Assembly: GCA_024401555.1 (NCBI GenBank)
Contig: JAKSKV010000001.1
Location: 166,409-230,408 of the forward strand
Direction: 5' to 3'
DNA: 64,000 nt
Source of the DNA: Paludibacteraceae bacterium
GTDB lineage: Bacteria > Bacteroidota > Bacteroidia > Bacteroidales > Paludibacteraceae
Shown here: in pieces, positions 61,761 through 64,000 of the stretch
Layout of the letters: each line of letters opens with the position of its first letter
Position numbering within the stretch: the first letter of the stretch is position 1
Made by a program: the position numbers and the translations under genes
The notes under the pieces: generated by a model
Told to the model about the DNA's origin: nothing
Databases searched by the model: none
The model's input: only the letters and a program-made list of their open reading frames with translations

Positions 61761-63011
61761 TCATCCAAGGAAATAGGCAGCATGAACAGCAGTAATGTTT
61801 TCGCCTAACTCTTGTGTTTGCACATCATTACTAAGGACAAAACTATGAATCAACGGTTTGTCGTTTAGTATTTCCGACAACTCACGCAAATGACGTGCAT
61901 CCGTCTTGGAGACATGATCAGTTAGTTTTACTTCGAACGCATAATACCCCGCCTCTACCTCAACGATTAAATCAACTTCTCTTCCGTCTGATGTTCGTAA
62001 ATGATAGAATTGAGCACCTATATTCAACTGTTTGGCTTGCTTATATATCTCGGAAATGATGATGCTCTCAAACTCTCCACCATTGGGTAGTGCTCGTTTC
62101 CCAAGAATAGCTTGAACCACTCCATAGTCTATGAAATGGATTTTAGGTGATTTGACCAATCTTTTGGACTCATTTCTTTCCCAAGACCTTAACTCTATTG
62201 TTTGATAACTCAAGGACAAATATTGGATATACTTCTTCACGGTGGGAGCACTAACACCCACTTTGGTTGACAAAGCGGCAATATTGCACAAATTGCCAGT
62301 CTGCATCGCCAACACCTTTTGAAGTTTAGTGTAGGGTTGCAAATCGTTCATCGCGGCAATATCGCGCACATCCCTCTCTAGATAGGTACGCACATAACCA
62401 TTCAACCAATCATACTTATCTTGAGTTGTTCTTTTTTCGTTCACTAGTGCTGGATAGCCACCGAAAGTGAGAAGATGATTCCACGCTAATGCTTTGTCTG
62501 AATGAGACTTATCCAAGAGGAATGACGGGAACAAAATTGGCAGTTCATTATTTTTAAGCATTGATTGAAAAGGAGAATCCATCACATCGTCATCAAAAGA
62601 GTTTGTTCTCAACTCTGGCAATGTAAGTGGATACATATCAATAACCACACATCTGCCCGCCAAACTCTCCTTTACCTTTTGTAATAGTAGCAGCTGACTT
62701 GAGCCTAAAAGAATATACTTAGGCTCTTCCCATTGGTCATAAACAGATTTTATGCTTCTGATTAGTAATGGTGATTTTTGCACCTCATCAAGTATAGCCT
62801 GTGGATAAACAGTTTTCCACTGATTAGCCGTCATTGCAGACAATGTCTGGGATAGAACAGGATCTTCAATGGAAAGATACTCGTAATCAGGAAACAAATG
62901 CTTAGCTATTGTCGTTTTACCTATCTGACGAGCTCCAGTCAGCACTAAGATTCTGCCATTTATACCATTGGCCAACCGACTTAATGATTTGCATAAATAT
63001 CTTGCCTTCAT
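61761..63011 (-). CDS. AAA ATPase with C-terminal DUF4143 nuclease-like domain
   Basis: 416 residues on the minus strand, opposite to its neighbours. Walker A GARQIGKTT (26-34) and Walker B AILDEVQK (D75, E76) belong to the AAA_14 family. The C-terminal half is DUF4143, with a restriction-fold-like pattern GREVDLIVE and AFEVKLTD. Such proteins are abundant in Bacteroidales accessory regions, often in many copies, and their role is unsettled. Base composition is lower in GC than the neighbouring core genes. Its promoter (TAACTTTG at 63028-63035 on the minus strand) is overlaid upstream by two direct repeats. Confidence 0.88.
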   Translation of the reverse strand: MKARYLCKSLSRLANGINGRILVLTGARQIGKTTIAKHLFPDYEYLSIEDPVLSQTLSAMTANQWKTVYPQAILDEVQKSPLLIRSIKSVYDQWEEPKYILLGSSQLLLLQKVKESLAGRCVVIDMYPLTLPELRTNSFDDDVMDSPFQSMLKNNELPILFPSFLLDKSHSDKALAWNHLLTFGGYPALVNEKRTTQDKYDWLNGYVRTYLERDVRDIAAMNDLQPYTKLQKVLAMQTGNLCNIAALSTKVGVSAPTVKKYIQYLSLSYQTIELRSWERNESKRLVKSPKIHFIDYGVVQAILGKRALPNGGEFESIIISEIYKQAKQLNIGAQFYHLRTSDGREVDLIVEVEAGYYAFEVKLTDHVSKTDARHLRELSEILNDKPLIHSFVLSNDVQTQELGENITAVHAAYFLG

Positions 63012-63040
63012 ATTCTTGATTTTCGTGCAAAGTTACAACA

Positions 63041-63100
63041 AAGTTTTGATTTTGGCGTAAATTCTAAAGTGTAAGTTTTGATTTTGGCGTAAATTCTAAA
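63041..63100 (-). repeat. Two 28-base direct repeats upstream of the ATPase gene
   Basis: AAGTTTTGATTTTGGCGTAA followed by ATTCTAAA occurs at 63041-63068 and again at 63073-63100 with no difference (32-base period). On the minus strand they lie just upstream of the probable -7 element at 63028-63035, where an operator or activator site would be. They could bind a regulator or be a short-repeat scar. Confidence 0.75.
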
Positions 63101-63138
63101 CTCTATTGTGTGTGTTCTACGGAACCATGTACCCTTAT

Positions 63139-63270
63139 TTAATTCCCTTCGTCAAAGATAACATATTTTATGGAGTCTAATTCATTATTAGGAACACTTC
63201 CCAACTGAAATTGAGCAGACAAATTAAATGCAAATAAAAATACACAGATAATTATATTAATAATCTTCAT
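63139..63270 (-). CDS. 43-residue secreted micro-protein
   Basis: On the minus strand an ATG at 63270 opens a 43-residue frame ending at TAA (63141-63139). The first 20 residues (MKIINIIICVFLFAFNLSAQ) are a textbook signal peptide, followed by FQLGSVPNNELDSIKYVIFD and EGN. TATCTTTG at 63309-63302 on the same strand is an exact -7 element about 30 bases upstream. The mature peptide would be 23 residues. I do not recognise it; it could be a truncated start of a larger secreted protein. Confidence 0.45.
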   Translation of the reverse strand: MKIINIIICVFLFAFNLSAQFQLGSVPNNELDSIKYVIFDEGN

Positions 63271-63352
63271 AGAACTAGTATATAATATTAGGATTCAGAT
63301 ACAAAGATATCATTAAATAAAGGATAGTTACGAGAGACTTTGCGTTTTTTAT

Positions 63353-63360
63353 TACATTTG
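63353..63360 (+). promoter_or_regulatory. -7 element of the DUF3791 gene
   Basis: TACATTTG, an exact -7 match, 22 bases before the ATG at 63383. It is divergent from the minus-strand -7 element at 63302-63309. Confidence 0.45.
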
Positions 63361-63382
63361 TAATCGGTAAATCATCAAAGAT

Positions 63383-63601
63383 ATGTCCAAAGAAGAGTCA
63401 GATATATTCTATTTCCTGTCGTTTTGTATAGAACAATACAAAACTGAGAAAGGAATGGACGGTGCTGATGTCGCATCACTTTTTTTTGAAAATGGTGTGG
63501 CAGAGTATCTTATGGATAACTTTGAGGTGCTACATACTCAAAGTTGGCAGTGGATGATGGAGGAGATAGATAACTATATAAAAAATAATCACGCATCATG
63601 A
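63383..63601 (+). CDS. DUF3791 protein
   Basis: 72 residues. The pattern FYFLSFCIEQYKTEKGMDGA, DVASLFFENGVAEYLMDNFE and VLHTQSWQWMMEEIDNYI matches DUF3791 as I recall it. These small proteins are commonly clustered with other small genes in Bacteroidales and Firmicutes accessory regions and have been treated as toxin-antitoxin-like partners. The gene is followed 23 bases later by the 70-residue gene. Confidence 0.75.
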   Translation: MSKEESDIFYFLSFCIEQYKTEKGMDGADVASLFFENGVAEYLMDNFEVLHTQSWQWMMEEIDNYIKNNHAS

Positions 63602-63624
63602 AAGTCTATTAAAATCGAAATGCG

Positions 63625-63837
63625 ATGAATTTAGAAATTACAGATAAAAATCTATATCTACTATTGCCAGGCAAGGTAGTGGCGGTCTCTGCAATCTATG
63701 CAGAAGAACATCGTTGTTCAATAAAAGAGTCGATGCGTATGTTTTATGCATCTGATGTGTATAAGAAACTTCAACAGGAAGAGACAAAGCTATGGCATCT
63801 GGGCGCTGTTGCCTTATATGAGATTTGGCAGTCGTGA
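63625..63837 (+). CDS. Small protein paired with DUF3791
   Basis: 70 residues with no membrane segment. The sequence VVAVSAIYAEEHRCSIKESM followed by FYASDVYKKLQQEETKLWHL and a closing YEIWQS looks like a compact helical protein. It is likely cotranscribed with the DUF3791 gene and could be its antitoxin or toxin partner. Its stop codon (TGA at 63835-63837) falls inside the repeated guaA 3' end, so the gene may have lost its native end at the junction. Confidence 0.65.
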   Translation: MNLEITDKNLYLLLPGKVVAVSAIYAEEHRCSIKESMRMFYASDVYKKLQQEETKLWHLGAVALYEIWQS

Positions 63838-63872
63838 CACACAAGCCACCAGGAACGATCGAGTGGGAGTAG
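63834..63872 (+). repeat. Putative attachment site, copy 2 (duplicated guaA 3' end)
   Basis: GTGACACACAA, one substitution, CCACCAGGAACGATCGAGTG and GGAGTAG reproduce the end of guaA at 37 of 39 positions. It bounds the 3.6 kb island on the right. Confidence 0.75.
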
Positions 63873-63897
63873 TTCGAAATTAAGAATTTTGAAATAT

Positions 63898-63945
63898 GAA
63901 TGATAAGTTGGAGGCGTCTGATGAGGGGGCCTCCAATTTTTTTGA
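63898..63945 (+). terminator. Repeated hairpin C, likely original guaA terminator
   Basis: TTGGAGGC (63908-63915) and GCCTCCAA (63929-63936) followed by seven T. It stands 36 bases after the duplicated guaA end, where a guaA terminator would lie, and is nearly identical to hairpin B. Confidence 0.7.
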
Positions 63946-63986
63946 AATGTCTAGTCCTGAAATAGCGTTACAAAAAAAGTAATGTT

Positions 63987-64000
63987 ATGGAAGAGAACAG
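63987..64000 (+). CDS. Possible start of a gene cut by the right edge
   Basis: ATG at 63987 opens MEEN and runs off the window; an alternative ATG at 63982 is in another frame. Too short to identify. Confidence 0.25.

Noticed and set aside
61571-61783. 70-residue minus-strand frame between the DUF2442 remnant and the ATPase
   Set aside because: It overlaps the end of the ATPase gene and the remnant and has a low-complexity tail; too little support.

Overview
The window reads as a chromosome segment of an anaerobic member of the Bacteroidales (phylum Bacteroidota). The evidence is a type IX secretion (T9SS) core operon (porP/sprF-gldK-gldL-gldM-gldN), a SusC/SusD pair with a surface glycan-binding lipoprotein, a Listeria-Bacteroides repeat surface protein with a T9SS sorting tail, an OstA-like protein and parvulin chaperones, and promoters of the Bacteroidota type (TTG/TTTG, about 19 bases, TAnnTTTG). 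Genes rarely show a Shine-Dalgarno sequence, as expected for the phylum. The genus cannot be fixed from the sequence alone.

Layout. 1-4.7 kb: a very large secreted YDG/MBG-repeat protein (cut by the left edge) and a small outer-membrane barrel protein. 4.8-18.1 kb: an accessory region. It begins with a decayed DUF3871-like mobile-element gene and a 33-base direct repeat, then holds a secreted hypothetical, a phospholipase-D-like nuclease fused to a DUF2135-like domain, and a type I restriction-modification locus of the EcoR124 (type IC) kind in the order hsdM-hsdS-[xre-immA-PIN]-hsdR. Two nuclease-fold proteins follow (DUF4268 and NERD plus zinc ribbon), then a small hypothetical, a possible structured RNA and a frameshifted gene. 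The region ends at a tRNA-Gln gene. 18.3-41.8 kb: core genome with tyrS, efp, a methyltransferase-like gene, a DUF2795 gene, the T9SS operon, leuS, rplS, an envelope-biogenesis run (three parvulin/SurA-type proteins, OstA-like, TonB-dependent receptor), a sugar importer and a ROK glucokinase. 42-54.4 kb: an acetyl-CoA hydrolase/transferase, the repeat surface protein behind a leader that holds a terminator, and the SusC-SusD-SGBP trio. 54.5-60.3 kb: tRNA-Leu, topoisomerase IV A, a TonB-domain protein, shikimate kinase and guaA.

60.3-63.9 kb: a small island at the 3' end of guaA. The last 39 bases of guaA are repeated at 63834-63872 (37 of 39 identical), bracketing about 3.6 kb of cassette genes: OmpA-like, DUF4160-DUF2442, an AAA/DUF4143 ATPase, a 43-residue secreted peptide, a DUF3791 protein and a partner. 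There is no integrase inside, so it looks like a non-autonomous or decayed insertion.

Functional links. GldK-N and PorP build the secretion machine that would export the repeat protein at 43.6 kb (type A sorting tail) and possibly the large protein at the left edge. The parvulin chaperones and OstA-like protein would serve outer-membrane assembly for the many barrels here. The restriction locus and its neighbours form a defence cluster. The items most worth a second look are the PLD-DUF2135 fusion, the guaA-flanked island, the hsdS TAEL repeat array, the palindromic operator over the xre promoter, the terminator-bearing leader at 43.5 kb, and the candidate structured RNA at 17.7 kb.
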